From assembly GCF_009882915.1 (NCBI RefSeq), contig NZ_WTUW01000009.1, positions 496,001 to 560,000 of the forward strand: 64,000 nucleotides of DNA, read 5' to 3'. Made by a program: the position numbers and the translations under genes. The number at the start of each line of letters is the position of its first letter. Position 1 is the first letter of the stretch. The stretch is from Sneathiella litorea (GTDB taxonomy: Bacteria; Pseudomonadota; Alphaproteobacteria; Sneathiellales; Sneathiellaceae). This document shows, in pieces, positions 35,330-44,931 of this stretch. The notes under the pieces are model-generated. The model saw nothing but the letters and a program-made list of their open reading frames with translations. It was not told where the DNA came from and made no database searches.

Positions 35330-36091
35330 ATGCGGGGACTTTCTGGAAAACGCGTCATCTTGACCGGTGGCGCGAGCGGCATTGGTCGGCAAGTTGCCCT
35401 TCGATTTGCGGAGGAAGGAGCAGACGTCGCAATTTTCGACCTGGATCGCAGCGATGCCGATGAAACAGTCCAAATGATTGAGGCGGTTGGTGGCAGGGGC
35501 ACATCCTATCAGGTGGATATCACTGATCGTGCCCAAATTGACAATGCTGTTGCGTCGGTGGAGAAAAATGGGCCGGTGGATATCCTAGTCAATAATGCGG
35601 GCTGGGACAGGATGGAAACCTTTCTGGATTCAGACGTGAATTTTTGGAAAAAGGTCATCGATATTAATCTTTATGGTCCACTACACATGCATCACGCCGT
35701 TCTTCCGGGCATGGTAAAAAATGGCGGCGGGCGTATTATCAACATCAGTTCTGACGCGGGGCGGGTTGGCTCCTCAGGAGAGGCCGTCTACTCCGCTTGC
35801 AAAGGGGGCATCATTTCCTTTAGCAAGACTGTTGCCCGCGAGCTCGCGCGTGACGGCATCCAAGTCAATGTCGTCTGCCCCGGGCCGACGGACACACCGC
35901 TTTTTGACGCTGTTGCCGTCGGCGAAAAAGGCGCGAAGATTGCCGAAGGGCTTAAGCGAGCGATACCCATGCGCCGCCTCGCCGACCCATCTGACTTTCC
36001 GGGGATCGTCTGTTTCCTCGCATCGGACGATGCAGGATTCATAACCGGTCAGACGATCTCCGTCTCAGGTGGCCTGACCATGCATGGCTAA
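35330..36091 (+). CDS. SDR family oxidoreductase, BadH-like
   Basis: A 253-residue SDR with TGGASGIGRQVA, NNAG, an active-site serine (ISSDAGR) and YSACKGG (YxxxK), and a final SGGLTMHG. It resembles the 2-hydroxycyclohexanecarboxyl-CoA dehydrogenase/3-oxoacyl reductase branch; aspartates after the second strand (FDLDRSD) point to NAD. Start chosen at ATG 35330, nine bases after AGGAG; the ATG at 35321 directly abuts the ribosome-binding site. It converges on the crotonase gene. Confidence 0.85.
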   Translation: MRGLSGKRVILTGGASGIGRQVALRFAEEGADVAIFDLDRSDADETVQMIEAVGGRGTSYQVDITDRAQIDNAVASVEKNGPVDILVNNAGWDRMETFLDSDVNFWKKVIDINLYGPLHMHHAVLPGMVKNGGGRIINISSDAGRVGSSGEAVYSACKGGIISFSKTVARELARDGIQVNVVCPGPTDTPLFDAVAVGEKGAKIAEGLKRAIPMRRLADPSDFPGIVCFLASDDAGFITGQTISVSGGLTMHG

Positions 36092-36102
36092 CTCACCGGT
36101 GT

Positions 36103-36912
36103 TTATATCGGACAATCTTTTCGGAAGTTGGGCGCACGTTTCTCACGGTGAGAAGCGACGCCCTCTTTCACATCCTCGCTCATAAAGCCCAGCATCTCAA
36201 AGGCTGTTGACGCATCGAAAATCGGGCCGGCCTGCCGCAACCAGTTGTTGAGAGTATACTTGGTCCAGCGAATGGAGGCTTGCGAGCCGTTGGCAAGGTC
36301 CGTCGCGATATTGAGCGCTGTTTCCTGTAACTCGTCATCCTCCACACACATAGAGACGAGCCCAATCCGGTCAGCTTCTTCCCCGCTGACCGCTTTACAG
36401 GTCAAAAGATAATATTTCGACTTTGCCATGCCACAGAGAAGCGGCCAGATTATTGCGGCGACATCCCCCGCAGCAACGCCAAGGCGCGGATGGCCGTCGA
36501 CAATTTTCGCCGATTTTCCCGCAACAGAGATATCGGCCAGGATACCGACGACAAGTCCCGCCCCTGCCGCCGGACCATTGATGGCGGAAATAATCGGCTT
36601 GTTACAGTTGATGATGTTATAAACGAGATCTTTCGCTTCCTTCCAGGTACGCATGATCGCGTCCATGTTACCGGTCATATTCTCGATCATCTCGAAATCA
36701 CCACCGGCAGAAAACGCCTTCCCCGCGCCTGTTACGATGACCGAATTGATATCCGGATCACGATCGACTTCCCGCCAGACATCCGTGATCTGGGTATGGG
36801 TTTCAGCATCGACAGAGTTAAAAGTTTCGGGTCGATTGAACGTAATCCTGAGCACGCGTGGTGCGGGATAGTCAAATTTTAGTTTGTCGTAAGCCGCATA
36901 ACGGTCAGCCAT
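36103..36912 (-). CDS. Enoyl-CoA hydratase/isomerase family protein lacking both glutamates
   Basis: The 269-residue crotonase-fold protein keeps the oxyanion-hole loops (GKAFSAGGDFEMI and NGPAAGAGL). But the positions of the two classical hydratase glutamates carry V121 and H141. D150 in AAGDVAAIIWPLL may serve instead. Such variants are known among isomerases, hydrolases and lyases of the family, so simple hydration of 2-enoyl-CoA should not be assumed. A GGGAG site precedes the ATG. It follows the transglutaminase-like gene after 25 bases on the same strand. Confidence 0.87.
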   Translation of the reverse strand: MADRYAAYDKLKFDYPAPRVLRITFNRPETFNSVDAETHTQITDVWREVDRDPDINSVIVTGAGKAFSAGGDFEMIENMTGNMDAIMRTWKEAKDLVYNIINCNKPIISAINGPAAGAGLVVGILADISVAGKSAKIVDGHPRLGVAAGDVAAIIWPLLCGMAKSKYYLLTCKAVSGEEADRIGLVSMCVEDDELQETALNIATDLANGSQASIRWTKYTLNNWLRQAGPIFDASTAFEMLGFMSEDVKEGVASHREKRAPNFRKDCPI

Positions 36913-36937
36913 CTCGATATCTCCCTGATAATTATTG

Positions 36938-37639
36938 TTATTTTACAGTGAAAGCATCCTTTGCATTTGGACTTTTCCCGGTTTCGATATGGGCAACCAT
37001 ATTGGGGTATATCTTGCGGAAGTCACGGAGAAATTGGTCAATCGGGGCATCCCGAAAGACTCCCCGATCATTCACATATTCCATATGACGCTGATCGTCC
37101 TGATTAAATTCATGGAAAAGAGCATCTGACTTACCATCAAAATGAAGCGGCTTCACACCAAAGCGCTTGCACAGCTCCATATTAAACGCTGGGGTAATCT
37201 TATAGCTCTTCTCCCCCAACCAGACCTGGACATAGCCGTGATAGATGAAAAGGTCCGTCCCCATTAATTCAGTCAGTTTGGGTGTGTTGAGGTGGTTTCG
37301 CACATCCGCAAAACCGAGAGCGGCCGGGATACCTGCAGCGCGCAGACAGGCGGTCAACAAGATTGCCTTCGGCACACAGTATCCTGACGCCTCTTTTGCA
37401 ATTGAACTGGCCCGATAGGCATCAGGCTCCAAGGATATTTGATAAGGATCATAGCGCAAACCATCTCGTACAGCCTCGAACAGGCGAATAGTTTTCACTG
37501 TATCTGAGGCCGTAATTTTCAACCCTTTCAGCGCTGCCGTAACGAAGTCCTGAACCTCAGGTGAATCACTATCAACAAATGCCTCCGACTGGAGAAACTC
37601 TCTCGCTTCAGATGGAAAGTTATTATGTTGTGCCTTCAT
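36938..37639 (-). CDS. Transglutaminase-like cysteine protease-fold protein
   Basis: A 233-residue protein with C88 in SGYCVPKAILLTACLRAAGIPA and H134 in YHGYVQVWLGEKSYKITPAFN, the order and spacing of transglutaminase-like enzymes. The third triad position, usually an aspartate in (V)DP, is T149 here (KITPAF). The family includes amidases and peptidases; no substrate can be given. It is upstream of and co-directional with the unusual crotonase. Confidence 0.8.
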   Translation of the reverse strand: MKAQHNNFPSEAREFLQSEAFVDSDSPEVQDFVTAALKGLKITASDTVKTIRLFEAVRDGLRYDPYQISLEPDAYRASSIAKEASGYCVPKAILLTACLRAAGIPAALGFADVRNHLNTPKLTELMGTDLFIYHGYVQVWLGEKSYKITPAFNMELCKRFGVKPLHFDGKSDALFHEFNQDDQRHMEYVNDRGVFRDAPIDQFLRDFRKIYPNMVAHIETGKSPNAKDAFTVK

Positions 37640-37845
37640 TATTTATCCTTTTTGGCGGCAGAACTTAGCAAACTCCACATTAGTTGATTACTTCCTCAGA
37701 AAGTTACTGTCAATAAACCGCTCCCTCTCCTTTGCACGCAAAAAGTTCATTGCGACAAGTGATTTATTACTCTTTAATATAAGAAATTGCTTATCGTTAA
37801 TTTACGATCCGGCTAAAGAATAATAAACAAGACCAGGAGCAAAAC

Positions 37846-39513
37846 ATGGTCCACAGCCCTAAAACGGATTACGAAGTCATTGTAATCGGCGCAGGAGTTG
37901 CCGGGATATATCAAATCAAGCGCCTCATTGATATGGGCATCAAGGCAACCGTCCTGGAAGCAAGTGGTGACCTTGGCGGGACCTGGTATAATAATCGATA
38001 TCCCGGTGCCCGCTTTGATTCAGAGAGTTATACTTACGGCTATTCCTTTTCAAAAGAAGTGCTGGACGAATGGCACTGGAGGGAGCGTTTTTCAAGTCAG
38101 CCTGAAAACTTACGATATCTCAACTTTGTAGCGGACAAGTTTAGTTTGCGCGACCATATGCAGTTCAATTGCAAGGTTGAAGCCGCGCATTTTGTGGAGA
38201 ATAGTAATATCTGGCAACTTCGGGTGAACGACGGCCGTACACTTACCTGCCGGTTCGTGATTATGGCAATTGGCCTACTCTCCCAGTCCACCTTGCCGAA
38301 ACTGGACGGAATGGATGATTTCAAGGGCGCATCCTTTCACACCTATTACTGGCCACATGACGGGATAGACCTGACGGGCAAGAAAGTCGGCATTATCGGC
38401 ACCGGTGCCACCGCCATCCAGATTATTCCGGTCATCGCCGAGGAGGTGGAAGAGCTTTACGTTTTCCAACGGCGCCCCAACTGGAGCGCACCCTTGAACA
38501 ACAGCGAAATATCAGAAGCCGAAATGACAGATATCCGCACTCGATATGATGATATTTTCGAAGCCTGCAACCAGTCCCCGGGCGGGTTCGTCCATCGTCC
38601 AGACCGCCGTTCCTTCTATGAAGTATCCCGCGAGGAACGATTGGCGCTATGGGACAAACTTTATGATGAGCCTGGTTTCGGAATTTGGCTTTCCAATTTC
38701 CGGGAAATTTTCATGGACGAGAAAGCCAATGCGGAATTTTCCGATTATATCGCGGACCGCATACGTCAGCGGGTGAAAGACCCTGACACGGCAGACAAGC
38801 TAATTCCGAAGGACCATGGTTTCGGTGTTCAACGTGTCCCCCTGGAAACCAATTATTTCGAAGCCTATAATAAGGAAAACGTCCATCTGGTTGATATTCA
38901 GGAAGACCCTCTTCAGAGGGTTACTGAAAGCGGATTGCGCACCGCAGCTCATGACTATGACCTGGATGTCATCATCTACTCCACAGGGTTTGACGCGATG
39001 AGCGGTGCCTTCGATCATATCGATATTCGTGGGGTTGGCGGGGATAAACTAAAGGATAAGTGGTTTGAAGCGCCCGCTACATTCCTCGGGATGATGATAC
39101 ATGGATATCCAAACCTGCTCATGCCGAACGGTCCGCAAAGTGGCTCAGCCTCAACCAACTATCCGCGCGGAATTGAATGCGGCGTTAACTGGTTGATGGA
39201 TTTGCTGGCGTATATGCGGGACCATGATTATATCCGCGCTGAACCGACAAAAATGGCTGAGCAGGAATGGACTGCTGAAGTTGTGGAAATGTATAAAATT
39301 ATGCTGATGCGTAAAGCCAAATCCTGGTTTACCGGCTACAACTCTAATGTAGAGGGCCATGAGGCCGGCCATATCCGCCATCTCGTCTATAACGGCGGCG
39401 CGCCTAAATATATGGCCCGTCTGCGGACCGTGGCGGCTTCAGGCTATGGAGGCATCGAATTTGAAGGTGAACCAGCGGATCCGCAGGAAAAACCGCTCCA
39501 GTCGACGGCATGA
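37846..39513 (+). CDS. Baeyer-Villiger monooxygenase (cyclohexanone monooxygenase-like)
   Basis: A 555-residue two-dinucleotide flavoprotein: FAD motif GAGVAG (15-20), the BVMO fingerprint FKGASFHTYYWP (159-170, matching FxGxxxHxxxWP) and NADPH motif GTGATA (185-190). GGTWYNNRYPGARFDSESYTY is close to the cyclohexanone/steroid/cyclopentadecanone monooxygenase group. It inserts oxygen next to a ketone to make an ester or lactone with NADPH and O2. AGGAG precedes the ATG. It is divergent from the transglutaminase gene across 206 bases that should hold both promoters. Confidence 0.93.
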   Translation: MVHSPKTDYEVIVIGAGVAGIYQIKRLIDMGIKATVLEASGDLGGTWYNNRYPGARFDSESYTYGYSFSKEVLDEWHWRERFSSQPENLRYLNFVADKFSLRDHMQFNCKVEAAHFVENSNIWQLRVNDGRTLTCRFVIMAIGLLSQSTLPKLDGMDDFKGASFHTYYWPHDGIDLTGKKVGIIGTGATAIQIIPVIAEEVEELYVFQRRPNWSAPLNNSEISEAEMTDIRTRYDDIFEACNQSPGGFVHRPDRRSFYEVSREERLALWDKLYDEPGFGIWLSNFREIFMDEKANAEFSDYIADRIRQRVKDPDTADKLIPKDHGFGVQRVPLETNYFEAYNKENVHLVDIQEDPLQRVTESGLRTAAHDYDLDVIIYSTGFDAMSGAFDHIDIRGVGGDKLKDKWFEAPATFLGMMIHGYPNLLMPNGPQSGSASTNYPRGIECGVNWLMDLLAYMRDHDYIRAEPTKMAEQEWTAEVVEMYKIMLMRKAKSWFTGYNSNVEGHEAGHIRHLVYNGGAPKYMARLRTVAASGYGGIEFEGEPADPQEKPLQSTA

Positions 39514-39525
39514 AACAGGCTCGAT

Positions 39526-40500
39526 CTAGGACAGCTTTACGACGGCCTTTCCGATCATCGACCGATTTTCGATCTGTTCGAGCGCGCCGGGAACCGCCGC
39601 CAGATCATCAAGCGGTTGCGCCGGCACTTTAAGGGCACCTTTTGCAACGGCATCCATTACAACTTTCGCCGCAATAGCGAGCCGCTCTGGTTTGTGCCAG
39701 CGATAGTAACCAAGTACCATTCCATGAACGGAGCGGTTCTTGACCAAAAGCCGGTTGGCGGCGAAAGCTGGAATTCCACCGCCCGCGAAACCAATAATCA
39801 GGTAACGTCCGTCCCAGTCAAGGCAATGCGCTGCGGTTTCCGCAAAATCACCGCCGACCGGATCAAGGACAATATCCACGTCCCGTCCCTCATTTGCCTC
39901 TTTCACGCGATCGCGCAAATCCGGACCATAAATAATTGCTGCATCTGCGCCCGCTGCCCGCGTGGCATCGGCTTTCGCGGTATCGCTCACGGCGGCAATC
40001 ACTTTGGCGCCATGATACTTAGCAAGTTGCACACCGGTAAGGCCCACACCGCCGGCTGCACCCGAAATCAACACTGTTTCCCCTGGCTTTATCTGACCCT
40101 TCTCGACCAATGCCAGCTCAGAGGTGAGGGCAACCGACAGAACGGCCGCCGCCTGTACAGGATCGCATCCTTCCGGTAGGGAGAATACTTCGAATGATTT
40201 TGCACAGACATACTCCGCATGCCCCCCGTCATAGATCAGCGCGGCAACCCTGTCCCCGACACTGAAACCTGTCACTTCCGGCCCGAGAGCCGCAACCGTA
40301 CCAACCACTTCCATACCTGTGGAAAAGGGAGGTTCATGCTTGTTCTGGTGTTTGTTTCTGCTCATCAGGACATCGACGAAACTGATCCCTGCGGCAATTA
40401 CCTGAATTAATACTTCGCCATTGCTGGCAACCGGCCTATCCATTTCCGCAACCCGGAGTGAAGACGGTCCGTCATGTTTTGAGCAGATAAGGGCACGCAT
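39526..40500 (-). CDS. NADPH:quinone oxidoreductase family protein (MDR)
   Basis: A 324-residue medium-chain reductase with GMEVVGTVAALG, the NADPH-binding GAAGGVGLTGVQLAKYHGAKVIA and no structural or catalytic zinc cysteines, so the quinone-reductase/enoyl-reductase branch. It would reduce a quinone or alpha,beta-unsaturated carbonyl. It converges with the BVMO gene and lies after the TRAP binding-protein gene, separated by a 13-bp stem-loop. Confidence 0.88.
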   Translation of the reverse strand: MRALICSKHDGPSSLRVAEMDRPVASNGEVLIQVIAAGISFVDVLMSRNKHQNKHEPPFSTGMEVVGTVAALGPEVTGFSVGDRVAALIYDGGHAEYVCAKSFEVFSLPEGCDPVQAAAVLSVALTSELALVEKGQIKPGETVLISGAAGGVGLTGVQLAKYHGAKVIAAVSDTAKADATRAAGADAAIIYGPDLRDRVKEANEGRDVDIVLDPVGGDFAETAAHCLDWDGRYLIIGFAGGGIPAFAANRLLVKNRSVHGMVLGYYRWHKPERLAIAAKVVMDAVAKGALKVPAQPLDDLAAVPGALEQIENRSMIGKAVVKLS

Positions 40501-40543
40501 TTATTTCTTTTCTTTCTTCAACTGCCTGCTAGCGGAAAGGCAC

Positions 40544-40578
40544 GAATTGTGCCGCTGCACTTGGGAGCGGCACAATTC
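40544..40578 (-). terminator. Strong stem-loop after the TRAP-TAXI genes
   Basis: GAATTGTGCCGCT (40544-40556) pairs perfectly with AGCGGCACAATTC (40566-40578) around a 9-base loop, 11 bases past the stop of the binding-protein gene. No clear T-run follows on the minus strand, so it may be an mRNA-stabilising structure or partial terminator instead of a classical one. Confidence 0.55.
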
Positions 40579-40589
40579 ATGGGAGAAAC

Positions 40590-41624
40590 TTACTTTGCTT
40601 CCGGCGGAATGATATCTTCCGGAACATCGATGCCGATTTCTTTGTAGTACTTATACGCTCCAATATGCAGCGGCATATTCATCTGGCTTAAGGCATTTTC
40701 AGGGGTAATAACCTTCATCCAGGCTGCGGCCTGTGCCAATTCTGCATTATGGGTGAGAATTGCCTTGGTAATGTTATAAGCATCCTCTTCGCTCATCCAT
40801 TTGTTTGTGCCAAGACCAACCAATGAATTCAAGACGCGCACGTCCGTTTCATTGACGAGGTTTTCATACAAACCCTTCGGCAGCATGATGAACTCACGAC
40901 CCGGCAAGCTTGAAGCAGCTTTCATCTCATCGGATTCGAGCGCTGAGTCAGGAATGCCGAGGATCCGGATAGGGGCGATGGTCGAGAGTTGAGCCATCTG
41001 CGGGCTTGGAACGGAAGTTGGAACGAAATACGCGTCTACTTGCCTATCCTGAAAAGCCTGTAATGCAGAGTTAAAGTCTAGATTGATGGCCTCATAATCT
41101 TTTTTCGGTTCATAGCCGGTTGAGCCTTTAATAATCTGCTGGGAAACAGTCCGTGCTGCACCGGAAGGAGGGCCGGTAAAGACGCGTTTTCCCTTTAAAT
41201 CTGCGAAAGATTTAATATCGGAATCAGCCCAGACAACCGCATGATATGGCCCGATCGGATAGTTCAGGAGGCCACGAAGCTCGCTGAAAAGCTCTTTCGA
41301 ATCTGCCATTTTGGCATACATTCTCGTGCCTGTTTTCATAAAATGGTTGATCGATACAGCCGTTACGAACAGATCAAGATCTTTCTTCGCAGCGTCAACA
41401 GCCTGACGTGTCGCCGGTGCACCAGTTTGAAGCTGGATTTTATAGTCATGAGCCTTTTTCAGGATTTCAATTGCCGCAATGGAGAATGTCGTTGTCGAGT
41501 TTGCGGCACCGAGTGATGCCATTTTAAACGACTCCGCCGCGCTAGCGGTTTGTGAAATCGATAGTGTCGCCACGAGACCGAGTGCGGCTCCCCCCACTGA
41601 TTTAAGCAAGCTTCTTCTTTTCAT
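40590..41624 (-). CDS. TAXI family TRAP transporter solute-binding protein
   Basis: A 344-residue periplasmic binding protein. The signal peptide MKRRSLLKSVGG...TASAA has twin arginines followed by SLLK and may be Tat-directed. The mature start (FKMASLGAANSTTTFSIAAIEIL) and LKGKRVFTGPPSGAART fit the TAXI branch of TRAP binding proteins. It delivers a substrate, usually an organic acid, to the fused permease encoded just upstream on the minus strand, after 38 bases. Confidence 0.88.
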   Translation of the reverse strand: MKRRSLLKSVGGAALGLVATLSISQTASAAESFKMASLGAANSTTTFSIAAIEILKKAHDYKIQLQTGAPATRQAVDAAKKDLDLFVTAVSINHFMKTGTRMYAKMADSKELFSELRGLLNYPIGPYHAVVWADSDIKSFADLKGKRVFTGPPSGAARTVSQQIIKGSTGYEPKKDYEAINLDFNSALQAFQDRQVDAYFVPTSVPSPQMAQLSTIAPIRILGIPDSALESDEMKAASSLPGREFIMLPKGLYENLVNETDVRVLNSLVGLGTNKWMSEEDAYNITKAILTHNAELAQAAAWMKVITPENALSQMNMPLHIGAYKYYKEIGIDVPEDIIPPEAK

Positions 41625-41662
41625 TATTCTCTCCCTTTTTTTTAGATAAACGGTAACACTTC

Positions 41663-43564
41663 CTAGCTTTGTAATTTACGACGAGACCTGAGAGTTCCGA
41701 AAGTGATCAACGACAAGCCGATCACCAGAAAGACTATCTGCACTGATGGTATCTGGATGAGCAATCCGGCGCCCGCAAGCCCTCGCAATACTCGCTCCGG
41801 CATTGCAAGCTCTTGTCGTTCATACCCAATCAACGCCGTATTTATGAGCCAGATCGCAAAGGCCAGGCATACGGCAACCCTTACAAAGCTCATCAGATCG
41901 AATGTGCCAACCAGTAGTAACGATGGCTCATAAATGAAGATAAATGGGATAATGAAACCAACCAGTGCCAGCCGCACTGCGTAGACGGCCGTTGTAAATG
42001 GATGGGCGTTCGCGATGGGCGCCGCTGCAAACGCCCCAATGGCCACCGGCGGCGTTATGGCGGACAGAACGCCGAAATAGAAGACGAACATATGCGCCGC
42101 CAGAAGTTCTGCGCCCATTCTTTGCATGACTGGCCCAAGGACCAGGATAATAATCAGGTAAGCGGGTAAAGTTGGCATACCCATCCCAAGGACCAGCGCT
42201 GCAAGCGCAGTTGTTAGCAAGGCCGCCATCAATGAAAATTCACTGAACTCCGCAACTACGGAAGCAAAAGAAATACCAAGCCCGGTCAGATTCAAAACGC
42301 CAATTATGACCCCAATACAACCAACGGCCACGATAATCCACGCGCAGGACCTCCCCGCTTTAACCAACGCGATCCAGACAATTGAGGGGTTTTCCCTGTT
42401 TTTCTTGTTGAAAGTACCCAAGATGACGGCGGCAACAATCGCCCAGAACCCAGCAAGTGCCGGAGATCGCCCCATCACCAAGACAAAGACGATGATGCCA
42501 ATTGGTATGATAAACATCAGACAAGCCAGCAGGTCTTTGCTGTTCAATGGCGGCCGCTCGGATTCAGGCAAAGGTTGAATGCCATCCGCACCGGCCTGAA
42601 TGGTGATCGCGGCAAACAGGGATCCATAATAGAACAATGCAGGAATAAGGGCAGCAATACAGATTGTTGTATAGGAAAGCCCGGTGAGGTCCGCCATCAA
42701 AAACGCTGCTGCGCCCATTACGGGGGGTACGATTTGGCCCCCGGTCGACGCTGCCGCCTCAATACCACCCGCCATAGGCGCCGAAAATCCGCGGCGTTTG
42801 ATCATGGGAATAGTAAAGGATCCGGTACCGACCACATTCGCGGTCACACTACCTGACATACTGCCGAATATGGCACTGGCAAAAACAGCGGAATGGGCGG
42901 GCCCGCCCCGCGTTTTTCCGGTTAGAGCGACGGACGCGCGAATGAGCGCATCACTCGCGCCCGTGCTCTCCAGGATAACCCCGAAGACCACGAAGATCAG
43001 TACCACCTGAAGGACAACTCCCATCGGCAGGCCATAGACTCCCTGGAAGCTATACCAGATCGTCTGCATGGACCGGTTAAGGCTGAAGCCGGAATGATTA
43101 AGGAATCCCGGCAGATACTGGCCATAAAGGCAATATAGAATACCGAGCGACGCAATGATGACGATTGGCAGGCCGAATAGACGGCGTGTTGCCTCCAACA
43201 GCACAATAACGGCCGCAAAAGCGGCCCAGATATCTATCGATTCATACTCGAATATGGTTTCTTCGATGAGGATCTGTATATCAATGAATTTCATCGTACC
43301 GTAAATGAAGACGGCAATCAGGATCAGATCTATCCCCCAGAGGAGCCAGGCCGGAAGTCGGCTCATCGCCCCCGTGCTGTGCTTCGCCCTTTCAGCTAGA
43401 GGATTGCCCAACAAGGCAATAAGCACAGCGCCGCAAAGTATCCATGATCGACCATATGTAATGTCCCATCCACCTGAAATTGCGACATAAATTGCCTGTA
43501 AAGCGAGCACGACACCAATCAAAGCGACGGCCCAGGAAACGAGGGATTTGAAACTTAAGCTCAC
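41663..43564 (-). CDS. TRAP transporter fused permease (4TM-12TM)
   Basis: A 633-residue inner-membrane protein that combines the small DctQ-like (about 1-160) and large DctM-like subunits, the form that pairs with TAXI binding proteins. GSMSGSVTANVVGTGSFTIPMIKRRGF and PPVMGAAAFLMADLTG are DctM signature loops. It would import an organic acid using a sodium or proton gradient. The gene lies between an acyl-CoA dehydrogenase and the binding protein, so the imported compound probably enters the acyl-CoA pathway. Confidence 0.9.
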   Translation of the reverse strand: MSLSFKSLVSWAVALIGVVLALQAIYVAISGGWDITYGRSWILCGAVLIALLGNPLAERAKHSTGAMSRLPAWLLWGIDLILIAVFIYGTMKFIDIQILIEETIFEYESIDIWAAFAAVIVLLEATRRLFGLPIVIIASLGILYCLYGQYLPGFLNHSGFSLNRSMQTIWYSFQGVYGLPMGVVLQVVLIFVVFGVILESTGASDALIRASVALTGKTRGGPAHSAVFASAIFGSMSGSVTANVVGTGSFTIPMIKRRGFSAPMAGGIEAAASTGGQIVPPVMGAAAFLMADLTGLSYTTICIAALIPALFYYGSLFAAITIQAGADGIQPLPESERPPLNSKDLLACLMFIIPIGIIVFVLVMGRSPALAGFWAIVAAVILGTFNKKNRENPSIVWIALVKAGRSCAWIIVAVGCIGVIIGVLNLTGLGISFASVVAEFSEFSLMAALLTTALAALVLGMGMPTLPAYLIIILVLGPVMQRMGAELLAAHMFVFYFGVLSAITPPVAIGAFAAAPIANAHPFTTAVYAVRLALVGFIIPFIFIYEPSLLLVGTFDLMSFVRVAVCLAFAIWLINTALIGYERQELAMPERVLRGLAGAGLLIQIPSVQIVFLVIGLSLITFGTLRSRRKLQS

Positions 43565-43582
43565 GAATACTCTCCTCTTTTC

Positions 43583-44827
43583 CTAAAAACCGCCCGGGGC
43601 AACGTAGGGGCAGTCGGCAATTTTCCATTCCGGAACCGGCTCAGTCTTGAAAATCTGTCTCAGATGCACCTCATCCGGGCCGTCACCGATGCGAAACCAG
43701 CGGGCATAAGAATGAGCATGATGGATTAACGTGTCGTCTGTCCCCCCCATAGCCCCAAAAAGCTGAACAGCGCGATCTGTTACTTTTTGAAGCATGCGCG
43801 GCACAGATACTTTGACCTGCGAGACAATGCGCCAAGTGTTTCTGTCCGGACTGGTATCGAGCAGCCACGCCGCTTTGTGGATAAACAAGCGATTAAGATC
43901 GATATCGATGCGCGCCTCGGCAATCCATTTCTGAACGGTATCATACTCAACAATCGGGCGTCCAAATGTTCGCCGCTCATGGGCCCGTGCCACCATTTGA
44001 GCGAGCACCATCTCCGCCATACCGATGCATCGCATGGCGTGGTGAATACGCGCAGGACCCAATCTAACCTGCGCCCCCTTGAACCCCTGCCCTTTTTCAC
44101 CCAGTAAGTTGGATTTCGGAACACGGACATTTTTCAATTCAAACTCACCGATAGGCGCGACGAAATCTTCCCATCCCATGAAACGCAACTCACGGACCAA
44201 AGTCAGCCCCGGCGTTCCCATCGGAACAATCACCATACTATGCTGCCCGGTCCGTCCTCCGTCGGGATCTGAAATTCCCATTACGATGAGAAAAGAACAG
44301 TCAGGATGCGCGCCGCCTGTTGCAAACCATTTGCGACCGTTCAGAACCAGTTCGTCCCCTTCTTCATGAATTGTGGTTGCGATATTCGTCGCATCTGATG
44401 AGGCGACATCAGGCTCTGTCATGGCAAAGGAGGATCGGGTTTCGGAATTAAGTAACGGACGGAGCCATTTTTCCTTCTGCTCCGGCGTGGCGAGCGCTTG
44501 AAGCATCGCCATGTTGGGCACTTCCGGTGCATGGCAATTGAAGATCATGGAACCCCAGGGCAGTCGTCCCAGAATTTCAGCTATCGGCGCGAACTCAAGA
44601 TTCGTCAGCCTCGTCCCGGGCTCATCATCGGCAAGTTGTGGCAAGGCAAGGTTCCAAAGCCCCTGCTCTTTCGCCTTGCCCTGCAATTCTTCAATAAAGG
44701 GCGCAGGCTTGCGTTCATGGCAAACAGTCTGAATCCATTCTCGATGGCGCGGCAGGATTTCCTGCGAAAAAAAACCCTCCGCACGCAGCCTGATTTCATC
44801 GGCTTCCGGGCTTAAGTTAAAATCCAT
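43583..44827 (-). CDS. Acyl-CoA dehydrogenase
   Basis: A 414-residue dehydrogenase with SFAMTEPDVASSDATNI, LNGRKWFATGGAH and a C-terminal LFGAMGGTDDTLIHHAHSYARWFRIGDGPDEVHLRQI. The long form and RIGDGPDEVH end are like those of the FadE/ACAD10-11 branch that uses longer or branched substrates. First gene of the minus-strand transport operon; its promoter region is shared with the CoA transferase gene. Confidence 0.9.
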   Translation of the reverse strand: MDFNLSPEADEIRLRAEGFFSQEILPRHREWIQTVCHERKPAPFIEELQGKAKEQGLWNLALPQLADDEPGTRLTNLEFAPIAEILGRLPWGSMIFNCHAPEVPNMAMLQALATPEQKEKWLRPLLNSETRSSFAMTEPDVASSDATNIATTIHEEGDELVLNGRKWFATGGAHPDCSFLIVMGISDPDGGRTGQHSMVIVPMGTPGLTLVRELRFMGWEDFVAPIGEFELKNVRVPKSNLLGEKGQGFKGAQVRLGPARIHHAMRCIGMAEMVLAQMVARAHERRTFGRPIVEYDTVQKWIAEARIDIDLNRLFIHKAAWLLDTSPDRNTWRIVSQVKVSVPRMLQKVTDRAVQLFGAMGGTDDTLIHHAHSYARWFRIGDGPDEVHLRQIFKTEPVPEWKIADCPYVAPGGF

Positions 44828-44931
44828 GTTCCCTGTGTTTTATTTATTTTTATGTTTGACGGTTTTGTTTTATATATAGTAACAAATGATGTCAATAGCT
44901 CCAAAAATAAAAACAAAAGTCGGAAACATAC
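44828..44931. promoter_or_regulatory. Divergent promoter region with A-rich repeated motif
   Basis: 104 bases between the acyl-CoA dehydrogenase (minus) and the CoA transferase (plus). It holds AAAATAAATAAAACA on the minus strand (44850-44836) and the similar AAAATAAAAACAAAA on the plus strand (44904-44918), each just before a start codon, and a TTGACG with a TATATA-like box for the plus direction. The IclR gene two positions downstream is the obvious candidate regulator. Confidence 0.5.
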
